Source of the DNA: Phoronis australis
Taxonomy: Eukaryota > Phoronida > Phoronidae
NCBI GenBank assembly: GCA_002633005.1
Contig: NMRA01000489.1
Span: forward strand, 172,034-236,033
DNA: 64,000 bases
Direction: 5' to 3'
Below, in pieces: positions 21,450 through 34,221 of this stretch (position 1 is its first letter; the number at the start of each line of letters is the position of its first letter). Both the position numbers and the translations under genes were made by a program. The notes beneath the pieces are model-generated. The model saw nothing but the letters and a program-made list of their open reading frames with translations. It was not told the origin of the DNA and made no database searches.

Positions 21450-23733
21450 CAGTGGCGGATCTACGGTTTCAGTAAGGGGGGTTAGGATTCCCGCAAAGGT
21501 CGAATCCTAGGCGCGTGGCGCTGAGAGGGGGGAGATCGGGAGGGGGAAGTCATTTTTTGTTTTTGCAGCCAAATAGTGAAATTTCCATGCATCCTGGTAA
21601 GTTTCTGGCACTTAACATGTTTCTGGAGTTTTTCTTAAGATAATTAAAAACCCTTCTCGATTTCGTCACGTGAATTTGGCTCATAAGTTTCGTGAAACCA
21701 TATTGTGCACATCTGGGTATCAGTCACGCCACCAGCAAATTTTTTTGTTGGAACATCTGCTTACACACACCTTTTTAGCATACGAAAAGTCGTATACAAA
21801 AAGTGTGGTGTGTATACAGGGGTTTAGACAACTTCCAAATATTTAAGAGCATAGGGAGCACCGACGGAGCGTAAAAACTTGAATACATGTGTATCAGATG
21901 ATCGCGAAACAGCAGCCTCAAGTTGTTTTAGAACGAAGACCTCTACTGTTAGTCCGAAAATAAAAATGTGTTCTGTCTCGTTACGAGAAAACTGGAGAAC
22001 GATGGTGCTCTCAGCTCACAGTCTACTATTAAAAGCGACAATAAATAATTACGTATCACTTTATTAAGCTGAATCACTTTGACAACAATTGGAAAACGTC
22101 AAATGTTTCAGGAAACAAGTCATCTGAAAACAGTTTCACGAACCCAAAACATCGTGTGCACAGTGGTGAAAAGATATTACTGGACTAGTTTGCAGAGGGA
22201 CCAGATGTACACTGAGAGTACACAAAAAGGCTGCCCTTGTCCGTCACGAGACCAAGAGTACACCTGTGCTTATTATCCCTATAAAATGGTCGATCTGTCG
22301 CGGGACCAAACAGTGCTGGCTGAGATAAATAGTTTTACAAAGCACACTTTGGTAAAAAAATCACAAGACTAGTTCGCCGAGGGACCAGAAGTACACTGAA
22401 ACTCAACATCTACACAAGTCAAGCTGGCCTGGTCCGTCGCGAGACCTAAAGTGTACTATGCAAAAAATTTTGAATTGAAAACTTCTCTCTAGACACTTTT
22501 TAATCCCCAGTGGTTACTCATACGTTAGTCCTATCCTTCTGTTGTCTAGACTGCCGAGGAATCTGTATATCGGATCCAATGGTTTGCTCGTCTTGAAACC
22601 ATTCTACCCAGATATCTTCGATGTTTGTTCCCAACGCTTGCACTTCGTCAACTGCTGTGTCAATGAGCTTGTAAGCCTGTGCAATGTCAGCATCTCGTTT
22701 CGCAGCTCAGTTGGCACTAAGGCCCTTGAGGTTGCCAAGTCCATTCAAAAGACATACATGCGCAACTAAATTTGATCCGTTCATCATGGACTACTTCAAA
22801 CCTTGACGATGTATCCCAGGACCTATTTGCATCTCTTGCAATTTTCGAAGTAAACGTCCCAATGTCTGAACACTTGAAACCCGAAGAACTAACATCAAAT
22901 AAATGCCCATGGCAGTGTGCTTATTGCAAGGTAGAAAGACGGTAGGTGTTGAGGTCGGAACAAGGGTTCCTTAGGAGGCCTATTGAACATCGCACGAGTC
23001 CCGCAGGACTTCGTTGTGAAAGAACAGCCTCCCTGCAATTTCTGGTACTGTACACTGTTCGCGAATGCGGTCACTTTGTCAATGTGAGTGCCCCTTTGTT
23101 CATTTCTTGTATAGACATAACTTGTTAGAGTGTATCTTCAAACGGACTCGCGACTAGACCACGGCGCCCGCCACAATAGAAATTCTTCGGAAAAAGATTT
23201 TTTTTTTTCAAAAATATTACATGTACATGTACACTATATGATATTGCGCAAGACAATTTTACTATACATCATGTAGTGTAATAGAATGACACGGCATGAC
23301 AGATGAGGTAAAAACGTTGCACGTCAATTCGCCTGAATATCAGGGTTGCGGCACCACAGTATTTCCCCTAATCAAATGAGAACATATCTTAGAGTAAAGA
23401 AGCTAGTTACCTAAAAAAATCAGCTATAGAACTGCTCTTTCAGCGGTGGATCCATCTAAAATATGCTTGGCTACTTCAGAAGTGTCGACGGAAGCGCACG
23501 CACAATTGATCTCCGCGCGTTTTGCCGATGAATCACGAAGACTCAGCAATTCACAATGCAAAAAAAATTTCAGAGTGAACCCCCCCCTCAATTTTTTTCA
23601 AGTTGGTTTACTTGGGATTTACACACGCTAGCGGTGCCGTTTTTGTTTTGCTGGAGACGTTTTTTTTTATTTTTGGGTCCTGGCCAAAGGGGGTGGGTTA
23701 AACCCCCTGAAACCCCCCGTAGGTCCGCCACTG
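21450..23733. mobile_element. 2.28-kb hAT-like element
   Basis: The ends are inverted: CAGTGGCGGATCTACGGTTT at 21450 and a revcomp GTAGGTCCGCCACTG ending at 23733, with G-rich and C-rich subterminal runs. It sits inside a degenerate repeat of CTTGTCTATTTG type that continues on both sides (21340-21449, 23734-23850). Interior frames are short (for example 22542-22769) and I cannot assign a transposase, so it is probably non-autonomous or decayed. Subrepeats with GGGACCAGAAGTACACTGA lie at 22190-22270 and 22385-22460. Confidence 0.7.
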
Positions 23734-24172
23734 GCTGTCTTGTCTATTTGGGAAACTATGTTTCTTGACTTTTTTATTTGACAAATCACTTGTCCGCTTA
23801 GCAAACTACTTGTCTATTTGTCAAACCACTTGTTCGTTTAGCAGTGTTGTCTATTTTGAACCTTTTCGCTGCCCATAATTAGACTCATCTCTTGTCATAG
23901 TTACTACGCCTACATTGAATTGTGATAACCTTTTCAGACATCCACGGGAATCCTTTCAATTCTCTAACAAATGTTTGCCTTCAGATATTTTTAATATATT
24001 TATTACATAAACAGAATATTACAATTTACAATTACAGTTAAGGAAAACACGTACACCGACACACGCGCACACCTACACGCGAACACGGCGCGCGTCGACA
24101 CCGCAAACCCAAGTTGCCCATCTTATTTCTATCATATGTCACTTTCACACACTTCCCATTTTTCCTGAAAAG

Positions 24173-24320
24173 ATTGTAAACAAAGATTGTAAACAAAGAT
24201 TGTAAACAAAGAATGTAAACAAAGATTGTAAACAAAGATTGTAAACAAAGATTGTAAACAAAGATTGTAAACAAAGATTGTAAACAAAGATTGTAAACAA
24301 AGATTGTAAACAAAGATTGT
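24173..24320. repeat. 13-bp minisatellite (11 copies)
   Basis: About eleven copies of ATTGTAAACAAAG. Because 13 is not a multiple of 3, each minus-strand frame cycles through the same 13-residue peptide, producing long but meaningless open frames. Confidence 0.95.
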
Positions 24321-24469
24321 TTTTGCTAAGTACTTTTGTGTTTTAGAATAGTTAAAGGACACCATATTAAACATTACAATTTTCAAATTTTCAGAATTAC
24401 ATTTAACATCAAATAATACACTGCTTCGCTAAAAGCAAAAAAATGAATTCATAAGATCTAAATTTGGAA

Positions 24470-25010
24470 TGTCTCCAGAGGTCAGTCCAAATACAACATA
24501 ATTATATAACATACTAAAAGGCAATTCTAGATCATACTTTTTCATGTTCAAAATCATTCCAGAAACTTCCAACGACATCACATTCCCATAACACATGTGA
24601 AAATGTTTCAGGAAGTAACTTGCAAAAACTGAATTGGTCGCTTTCTCATAAATTAATTTTTCTGAGAAAAGTGTTTAATATAATTCTATTGACAATTCTA
24701 AACTGTAACCACCAAAGTTTAGCGTCCTTTGTCACACGATAAGGTAATAGATACACAGACTTCCAATTAAACGTTTGAGGCCAATTACATTCTGAAGCCC
24801 GCTTAAGCTTTTGTCACTTCGAGTGATATTGTTGGAAATCCCTGTAATATACCTAACCGCTTTCCAAATAAAATCTAAAATAGAAGGAAAAACTGGACAG
24901 CCAACCTTATCAAGTTCTCCAGTACTGTTTATTTGAAAATTTCTCAATGTCGCTCCTACACAGCTAAATTCAACAAAAGTTTTAATGCCCAAACCATTCC
25001 TTAAATGATC
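24470..25010 (-). mobile_element. Decayed LINE ORF2 3' part
   Basis: Minus-strand translation gives WKSVYLLPYRVTKDAKLWW, LQFRIVNRIILN and then FSFCKLLPETFSHVLWECD, the arrangement of the C-terminal zf-RVT region in Tx1/L1-like LINEs. A stop and a frame change interrupt it, so it is a dead copy. Confidence 0.7.
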
Positions 25011-28000
25011 ATAATCAACAATTCAATTACTGTTATCCATATACATGTATCTTATAAACCTTATTTCTTTGTGGTACCAATGTTAAAAAAATGCCTCCGA
25101 CCTCCAGCCAAACATTGAGCCAAAGTGGTTGATTTAAGTTACTTCCACAATGAACAGTCTTTCAATTTTATGAATAAAAGAATCCAGCTTTTAAAATAGT
25201 CTACCACTAGTTATTTCAGTGAAATTTGCATGGTTTTGCCGGTAACTTACAAGAACACCGCTATAGGTTTTTTATGATATCTATTCTTGTTGGGTTGTTG
25301 CTACAGACTCGCCCCTTCAGAGAGTCCAAAGGAAAGATTTAGTGACATTTGAGGAGGTGTCCCGGTGACATATTCAACCAATATGAGGTTTAATTCCCAC
25401 CACTCTGTGGAGTGTATGTTGGTATCGTGACACTATAGTCATGTCGACCGTCAGCCTGATTCTATTCAGCTTAGCGCTGGGATAAATTAATGAGCTCTTT
25501 GTGGATTCCACTGGGCGTTAATTGTCAGTGAACTTTCCATCACACGGCAAACTTCTCTAATTTGTCCCCTGCTGCCGGAATAAATTTCTCTGAGGCTCGC
25601 TAAAAGAGGCAGTCTACGGCAACCGACCGCAAGCAGAGACTCTCAAGGCAAGCATGAATAACGCGACCAATATATAGTGACTTCTAAACTGACCCATAGA
25701 TTTATGGTTGTGTGGGTCAATATTGGCCCATAGGTATGCTTTTACAAAGAGACTTCTGCCGAGTCTTGGACTTTGACCGCAACGCAAGTCGTCGCGAGAT
25801 GTCGCCATGCATTACTCGTATTTACGTAAGTCCATCGAACACGTTCCTGGCACTTAGGAACCAGTACTGGTTCCTAGCTGGCACGTACCAGTCATTTTGG
25901 ATCATTCAGTTACCGATTGGGAAATGTATATTCGCGCCATGAATAGGAATAGAACAATTATTTTTACAACAAGCACTTAGCATATAGCTGTGTTCCTTGA
26001 TTGTTTTTTGATTTCAAAACAGTTAATGTATTGGCGTGATGTCTCAGAAGGGGTTTGAGAACTAGCAGGAAATTGCCTTCTGTTGTAGGGAAGAAGGCTA
26101 ATCAATCTTCTTGTCAAATGTGAGACGATAACGCAAGAACTAGGTTACAACAAATTGAACTCTCACTTTGAAGACGTATAAATATGGGACGACTTTATAG
26201 TTATTTTAAAATTTCTTTGTTAGAAATAAAGTAAGTTGTCACGATTGACAAATTGGAGTAGATCTAATATGGAAATTGTGATACCTACCAACACGACTAT
26301 ACTTGCTGATCCGTCAGACGTAACAAACAAACGTGCGCGAACCGGCGGGCTGAAGTTGGAGCTGCTTGGAGAGGCGCATTAATTGGGGTATTTCGTAAAC
26401 TCTGGGGCTTCCAGATTTGTAAGTAAGTCAAAAAGGTGCCAATGTGATGAAATACGGAGACACCGATTTTTTTCTTGACAGCATGACCATACTTGTGACG
26501 GCAACCCGTTTGTCGTAAAATACGTGCAGCGTGCGGCGGCACACAGCTGTGGTCAAGACAGACCCGAACATACTTATCATGAGCTTTTATACTAAAGAGA
26601 AGTTTGTTGTGTATTTTCTTACATTCCACAGACTCGAAGATCTCCAAGAACGATGCATAAGACGTACTTATCTCATGGCGTTAAATATCAAACTGTGACC
26701 TTTTCCTTTCCACATAAGCCTATACTGCTAAACATGTATTTGTATGCTAATCTATTGCAAGAACTAAACGACAATGCTATTTTACAAAGTGCATTGGATT
26801 CACTGACAACTTGTTAATGTGAAAACAAGAAATTCTGCAAATAGGTGACCTCTGCAATAATGACATACCTCCCGCATCATGCTGTGTAGTCCCCAGAACC
26901 TCGTCTCGATAGTTACTGGACACTGTTCAGTGTCTTTCGGAGGACCATTTTCGCCACAAAACGCGTTCTAAAAACATTAAACAATTTTCAACCTACTTCA
27001 TATGCACATTGTCGCTATATGTTTTGTTTTTAACTGAATTGGCCAAACAATCACAGAGATAATGAATTAGCCTACAAGTTCCACTGGAGAGATGTGCTTA
27101 CTGAATATGGAGCCTATTTCATGGAATTGTTAGACAGAAATTTGGTCTGATGCGCTTCCGCTTAACAATTGCTGAATAAAGTTTGAAGCCAAGTAATTAT
27201 GAGCACAGTGCAGAAACGTTTAGAAATTAGAAACTAGCGGTTATGTGTATTATTCCTACTTTCTGGCTCTTTTCCTGAAATGGGTCCTTTTAATTAGAAT
27301 TTCCTTGCCATACACTGCATCACTCTCAATACTGAGTTGAAGCAAAAATAATTAAAGATAACCGGCGATTCAGAACGCGAGACGAACCGATTTACCTTAT
27401 TGAAAGGGTCAAATTTTGGAACTTAAGACTAGGTATCCGTCTGAAGTGTCTTGCAATTCGTAAATTCTTCAAAAGTTCTTCCTGACAACGGAAATTAAGG
27501 CCATTTTTAATGATAAGTAGCCATATTTTGAATTTGGTTTTCGTGCAGCTGAACAGGAGGAAAATGCAATTTGCCAATCATAAATTGAGCCGCACTGCAG
27601 ACACGTCAAATAACTAAAGACATTTATGATCGACATATGTCCCGAATAAACATAAGTGATACGTGCGTCGAAAGCTCCTTACAAGACATGAAAAATAGAC
27701 CGAGTTGGCCGATGTAAAGTGATTTAGTATAACGTAATAAAATTAGAAGGATTATGAAGAAAATACAAAATAATTAAGTAAAAATAATGATCTTTCGTAA
27801 GATGGGCAACAAAAAGCGTCACATCGAAGTATGAGACAATGTCGAAATGAGGATGATAGAGGGTGACTTAAAATGAATAAGTTTAAGGCACGTACGTCTA
27901 TGTGGCTGACGCGAAGAAGTTGGACTGAAACACGTCTAAGTAACAAAGAAAATACCTACGTACACGTGACAATTCTCATCAATGGCGATATAATGCTATT

Positions 28001-31000
28001 TTTTATCAATTACTTAGAAAAAGGCCGAACTGCGTACGGGAAACGGTCGAAGGCGTTATTGAAAAGCAGATTCGCCTTATTCACTTCCGCTTGTTTTGAT
28101 TTGATCTCCCAAAGCGACACAGGAAACTCATACTTGCATCTCATACTGAGTGATTCGATCAAGATTAAAATCTTCCCTTGAAGTAAACAAAAATTCTGGA
28201 TATGTGCCGACCAGGCCAGGGCCTTATTCTAAGTTTCCACTTCATGTAAGTTTTGAATTACGGGATTTGACTTATCCTTTATCGATTTAATGAAAACGAA
28301 AATTTTTCATTGTACGTAAGCGTTTCAGGCATTGTTACTAGAAGATTTGGGCGTGCAATTTCAACTTAAACGCGTAGCGGCTCCTGACAGCAATTGAAAG
28401 AATACCAAACCTAATTTTGGCCTTAAGTTAACAGAATGATCTTGATAGCAACTTTCCCCTCCAGTTCTCTGAAACAAAATAATGCTCTTTAACACTCCAC
28501 AACCATAAAAATGGAGCTAAATTGGTAAACACTTTACAAAGTCTCTTAAACGGGCAAGCGTGAGCTACGCTTTAGGCGAGTTTCACAACTATAGGGAAGA
28601 CTAGCACCCACCAAGAACCGTAATGTCCAGCTTGTGACAGAGGCGATATGACCTTATACTTGAAATCTACTTTAATCACTTAACATGTATGTGACGTCAT
28701 GAGTGATGCATTAGGAGGTAGCAGAACGAGGCCTTGACTGAAATCACCAAAACAGGGTTTGAAATATTTACATATGACCACAGGCGATGACGTTTAACAT
28801 TATAAATTCGACAACACGTGGTAAAACAAAATGTACAAAACTGTGTAAAGAATCCACTGTGGTCGAGCACGGCAGGCTAAAAAATGGGATTGGGGCCGCA
28901 GACAATGCATTTTTTCCAACCTATGACAAAAAATGTATTGTTCATGGCTGTAGCGATAATAAATTTGACTGAAATGGGAGTCTTTTGGGGCATTTTTGTC
29001 ACCCATGAACATCGTTTACTGGATTTTTTAGAGAATGAACCGTAAAACCCTGGTAATCTGGCCTATTGTAATGCAAATATTTTTAAAGGAAATCAATTAA
29101 AAATCTCTACGTGTTAAAAAAGAAATGTAATGTAGCCTGTAGACGCTTCGTTCATAAAATAGAAAACACTTCGTAGACATCTATAAAAGCGCAAGCGATT
29201 TCAGACCGAAAGGTAGCAATAGTATCCAACACGATAATTGATGCGTTACACTAACTTGCAGGATAATCAACTGTGTTCGTTTTATTGCACAACGATCGTT
29301 TCGTCCATACAATTAGATGTGTCAAGATTCCTTTGTGGTTGCGGTAAGCCTTCATATTTTATCGATAGCAGCGGTTTTCAAAATGTCATGCAACTTTACA
29401 AATCCTATTGCAGAACTCAAGGTCACTTTCTAAACTGAATTACTACAAAAATATAATTTAACTATTTAAATCAACAAAAGTGTGTTTTAAGGTTAACATA
29501 TCTGCAAATGATGAGCACTATAGTTGAACCAGACAAATAGGGTATGGTGTTTATGCATTAAGTTAGTTTTGACTATCCGCCCTTCGGCCCTCATCGGATT
29601 ATTGCATGAGGGAATGATTTCATTTCGGACTCTCAGCTCTTCGGATCAAAGGCCCTTCGGACTATCGAACAGATACCCAACTAATTTTTGCTAATTTTTG
29701 TTTGCTAAGTGGCACACTACGGTCTCAAAGAAATGTTTTGAGCCTAGGAACATCGAAATAAGTTAATTTTATTCAACATTGCGTCGTCTACGTCATTCCC
29801 GTAACTCCAAAATATTACCCACACTTTGCTTGACAGGTGCCGAATGAACTGCTCTCGATACTAACTAGGTGTTGTATGCACGATTGTCGGACTTATAAAA
29901 TAGCCTAAATAAAAAGTATATTTTGACTCCAACTAACACGCGTCTCTGAAAGAAGTTGATAATTCTCAAATTGTACAGCCTTTGCTGCCAGTTTTTCTAC
30001 TATACTTGTTCTGTAAAACTGTGTTTCGAACTTAACATTTATTTTGTTGCCTTTGCATCGGCGCTAGTTATTCCAACGGTCTCTGCTATAGACCTAATTG
30101 ATCACGCCGACAGGAGGCGCGTTCCAAAACGAGGCTCGCTACGATAGCTCTGTTGGCTTATCGGCACACTGGTTGTATTCCGCGCGTTGCTCGGCTAGAA
30201 AAAATACTGACACTCAACTGTCTGTTTTACAATACCTAAGGACGTTGAAATTCGGAAGCGTTGGGTAGTTGCCATACGCGCGACGAAGGAAAATATGTCC
30301 GTTCAAAATTTATAAATGTTTTCGAAAAGGCATAGATCATATTTTGTCGCATCTCGGTTGCCAAGCATCGACCGGAGCATCTTCAGCCAGCCAGGCTGTG
30401 TTTTCATGACTAGGGCCCTCAATCCCTCGATTTTAGGGCTCTATTTCGCTCTCAAAAATATTGAAAATCCCCCTAAATTCCCCCCACGAGGCCTAAAAAT
30501 TCGCCTAGTGATTGAAAAGTTCTCTCCGAAATTCAAATCACTTGTAACAACACAGGTGAAAAAATTCGAAAGAGCACAAAATGCTACTTGAAACAATGAG
30601 AGATTGCAACAGGGCGGGGTTGCTATTGATGATGATCGGGAGGTAGATTTTCCCCTCACTCCGCTCGGCGAAAAAATTCCCCTCTCAGAAGGCACAGGCA
30701 CCCTCCCTCGGATGAACGAGGTCCCTGAAGAAACATGACAACTATGCTTGCTCGGTCTAGCTGACTGAAATTTAGCTCTAAAACGAAGTTATGCTTTGGA
30801 CGAACAAATTAGGTGTTTTAATTTTAAAATTCAACTTGGTCCAGATTGGTATTTGAAACTTAACCATACCGACGTGAATAATACGCTTATAAGTAAGTCA
30901 CGCATTTCTAAAGATATGCCAGCATTTTCACCGCTCGTCCTTCTGAGCGGATTTTACCAGGATCAAAGAGATCGCAGCGCCGGAGTCAGGAACAGTTGTG

Positions 31001-33006
31001 ATGACCGCATTGCCCGATGCTAGCAAGACCCATATTATGTATAATTACCTGACCAGAACTGTATTAAACATCTCTGACTGTACATAATGGCGAACTTTCA
31101 AAATGCATTAACCACTAATTTTCGTTAAAAATGAACACCATGGCGATATTCAGCTGGAAAAAGAAACCAAGTACAGTTTTCAGTTTTTAAAAATCGATGA
31201 ATTAATAATCTAAAAACTACAACCATTGGGTGCGATTTAAGATAGACTACCGCGCGTATTATACTCGGTGGATATACAAACGCTGATCAGAGTTAACAAT
31301 ATCACATGGATTCATTTTTTAAAATTCTTTCAATCTCGTTTCACCAGATTTTTGACCAGGAAACAGTTGTACTTAACTTGTGCCCACTTTTCATTTTTTA
31401 TTACTGACAAAGAGTTAGAATAGTTATATAGTTAATGCCACCGAAATTGTTCAGAGATTCCAAATCTTCCGTTTGGTTATCACTATATTTGCACTTTTGT
31501 ATATATTTATAATTTGAGTTCTAATACAGATTGAACTTTAATGACACGTGAAATGTTTAGTATACCTCTAATGTGGAAAGTTAAGGGATGGGCTCACAAT
31601 GAACTTAACTAATTAAGTTTCGCTGGCCATCAAAATCTACCACTGTTTTGGTACTTCAAGTTTAAAAGTTATATAAAAAGTTATCAACCCGTTTCCGATA
31701 AGAAAAAACCCAAAACAAGTGGGCAGCAGCATTAAAAATTAAATAACGAAAACCAGTATGAAACATATAGTTCCTTTGGAAAGTGACCCTTTGTGAAGAT
31801 AAACACTAGTTAACCTTTTTAGTCATTGTGTAATATTTATAATGTACCAAGTTAAAACTACTCTCCAGAGTTGCAGACTGTAACTCTGCAAATGTCAAAG
31901 AAAACTATACTAACAACAACCATTGTTGAAACAGTAATGCTAGCTATTTCCTTTCCACTTCATTAGCTCAGATCTACATCAATACAAAGGGCGTGCGGAA
32001 TAGGCATCGTAAAAGTTGTCTAGGGCTAAGGGAATCTGAGCGGTGACCAGTGTAAGCGAGAAATTCTCCACATGACACATGACGTAAGAATTATTAAAAC
32101 CAAGAAAGCATAATTAATGGTCAAATAATTACTTGCAAATGTGTGTAAGAGAGTGAATGAGAACTTGGATATAATGCGAAAGCGATTTCTGGGGTTGTGC
32201 TCGTTTTTATTTTTTTTCAAACTTTAAAAACTGGTCCAATAATTTTTATTTTCAATTACGAACCCGCTTTTTATTTTAATAAAAATATATGTTTAATAAC
32301 ACCAGTCATTCTTTCAGATCAAAAACAAATCAGCTGTTAGTCCCGGTAGTCCCTACCTCACTATATATCTTGATCCACAAATTAAACCAGATGTGACTCT
32401 ACTGCACATTACAGCAAAATGCGATGCGCCACCTCTGTCGAATATATTTTCAACTCGTCAAAAATACAAGCAGATGACCTGGTTAGCGTAGAAAGCATTT
32501 TTATCAACAATTTACAAGAAGAAACGTAGCCCTGCTTTCAGCATAATGACCTAATCTGTAACACTACGATCGCCGCAGTTTGGTCATATTTACTTTTCAT
32601 GTTTCGAACCTAGTTTTCCAACAAAAATTATACCTTTCGTCAGACAACTCTTGGTGCATTGACTTGTTCTCCAATGTATTTTTCTACGTCTCTGTGGTTA
32701 ATTATCGACACATCTTTAAGATTTAATTTCCAGATTGGACTCGAAAGACAGGCCATTTAACTCACCCCAACTTCCACATTGTTTATCGTAGTGAGCCTCG
32801 CTTTGGATTTTAATGTCCGCCGCGTGAATTAGGTCTACGAGTATCTATGGTTACTGATTCTACTTAGGCAGTTCTCTGCCAATCATGTTGTTTTAAAAAA
32901 TAACATATATAACACCATGTCTTAGTTGTTAAGCATGATTTACATTTTTATTTCAAGGAATAGGAAAAGGAGTTGGATTAAAAAGATTGCACTGAAGTTC
33001 AGGGCG
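25011..33006. other. Intergenic, mostly unrecognised
   Basis: AT-rich sequence with many short frames, none with a domain or splice pattern I can support. The only named item is a SINE body on the minus strand at about 32130-32205. I found no tRNA, CRISPR or rRNA sequence here. Confidence 0.5.
32130..32205 (-). repeat. SINE body fragment
   Basis: Its reverse complement reads GAGCACAACCCCAGAAATCG and continues like 2360-2425 in GSTK intron 2. No A or B box is visible here. Confidence 0.6.
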
Positions 33007-34221
33007 ATGGAGGAGAACTTTACTAGAAACGCTACACACTTTCCAGAAATCAGTGATGGAGCAAAATACATATCGCTGTCAATTACCATCCTGTTGATGG
33101 TGACCGGTGGACTCGGTCACTCGGCAACTCTAGTCGTCTTCATCCGTAAAAGAGCTTTCAAAACGGTGTTTGAGTGCCTGATATTCACAATGAGCGCTGT
33201 ACACGTCTACGACTGCACGCTCGTCATTCCGTTCTTCATAGCTGCCATAGCAAAACGTGATTGGTATAGAAGGTCACCGGTTTGTTTATATGTGTTTTAC
33301 GCAACGTTCCTGGCAAACAGTGTTGTTGCCCTTTTGCTGTTGGCAATATCCGTCACCAGACACCTTCATGTAGTACACCATCGTCTGCATTTGAAGAAAG
33401 AAACACTAGTCACAATTTCTCTTATCGCTGTGTTCGGTATTCCCTCTATTGTGACGTCCATATCGTTCCTAGGTGGCTTTCCCGCTTATTCCGACACCAG
33501 GATGACGTGTAGATCAGATTATAGTCCTTGGCGTATAGCATTTTTCACCATAATAATTGGTCCGACTGTGATCCTCCCACCACTCCTTTACATGCACATA
33601 CATTGGGTCATCCGTAAAAGTCACATGAGGGTTCAAGACGCCACCACGTTGAACGTTGGTGACAATTCCTCTCGGACGCTCGCAACATCCTCAACTAACG
33701 TGCGTCCCCACAAAGCTAACAAGGTAGATCCTGGATTTCCATCGCACTCAAATTCACTTGTTTGCTCAACATCTGATCATCAGAGGCAAGGTTCACGTGT
33801 CTTGTCTCAACACAACGCAACCGGTATCACTTGGCAACAAGATGTCGAAGATTCTGGGCAAGGAGAAGTTCGGAAAGGTGCGAATGAATCCCGCAAGGCA
33901 ACAGGGGCCAAGACGTGCTCGTGTAACAGAACGTGTGTCACAGAAAGAGTCCCCCTCAGAGACGCTAGACTAACCAAAATGATCATAGTACTCTTTCTGG
34001 GATACTTAGTCTATTATCTTCTTCCAGGATTCATGCCGCTTATTTTAGAGTCCTGGGTTTATAACGTCACAGACTTGTACGTAGTTAGTCAAAGACTTTT
34101 CTCGGCCTCTGCAGCAATAAATTTTGTGATTTTTGTCGCAATGAATCGAACACTCCGAAGAGATTTGAGGAACATCTTTAAACCAAGGCAGATGTTTTTC
34201 AACGGACATCGAGTACCGTAG
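33007..34221 (+). CDS. Rhodopsin-class (class A) GPCR, orphan, single exon
   Basis: A 404-residue frame starting at the ATG with a good Kozak context (G at -3 and +4); the frame stays open upstream to an ATG at 32926, but those 27 residues are basic and unlike a receptor N-terminus. The N-terminus has glycosylation sequons NFT and NAT. Seven hydrophobic segments fit TM1 (about 20-46), TM2 (54-80), TM3 (90-114), TM4 (130-150), TM5 (174-198), TM6 (344-368) and TM7 (374-396). A Cys before TM3 (SPVC) and one in loop 2 (MTC) could form the usual disulphide. The third inner loop is very long (about 140 residues), polar and rich in Ser/Thr. Standard motifs are altered: GH instead of GN in TM1, VTRH instead of DRY, no CWxP in TM6, NFVIF instead of NPxxY in TM7. 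It is an intact plasma-membrane receptor with unknown ligand. Confidence 0.85.
   Translation: MEENFTRNATHFPEISDGAKYISLSITILLMVTGGLGHSATLVVFIRKRAFKTVFECLIFTMSAVHVYDCTLVIPFFIAAIAKRDWYRRSPVCLYVFYATFLANSVVALLLLAISVTRHLHVVHHRLHLKKETLVTISLIAVFGIPSIVTSISFLGGFPAYSDTRMTCRSDYSPWRIAFFTIIIGPTVILPPLLYMHIHWVIRKSHMRVQDATTLNVGDNSSRTLATSSTNVRPHKANKVDPGFPSHSNSLVCSTSDHQRQGSRVLSQHNATGITWQQDVEDSGQGEVRKGANESRKATGAKTCSCNRTCVTERVPLRDARLTKMIIVLFLGYLVYYLLPGFMPLILESWVYNVTDLYVVSQRLFSASAAINFVIFVAMNRTLRRDLRNIFKPRQMFFNGHRVP

Noticed and set aside
24038-24386. Long minus-strand frames of repeated FVYNLCLQSLFTI peptide
   Set aside because: They are produced by a 13-bp minisatellite read in different frames and have no start or splice context.
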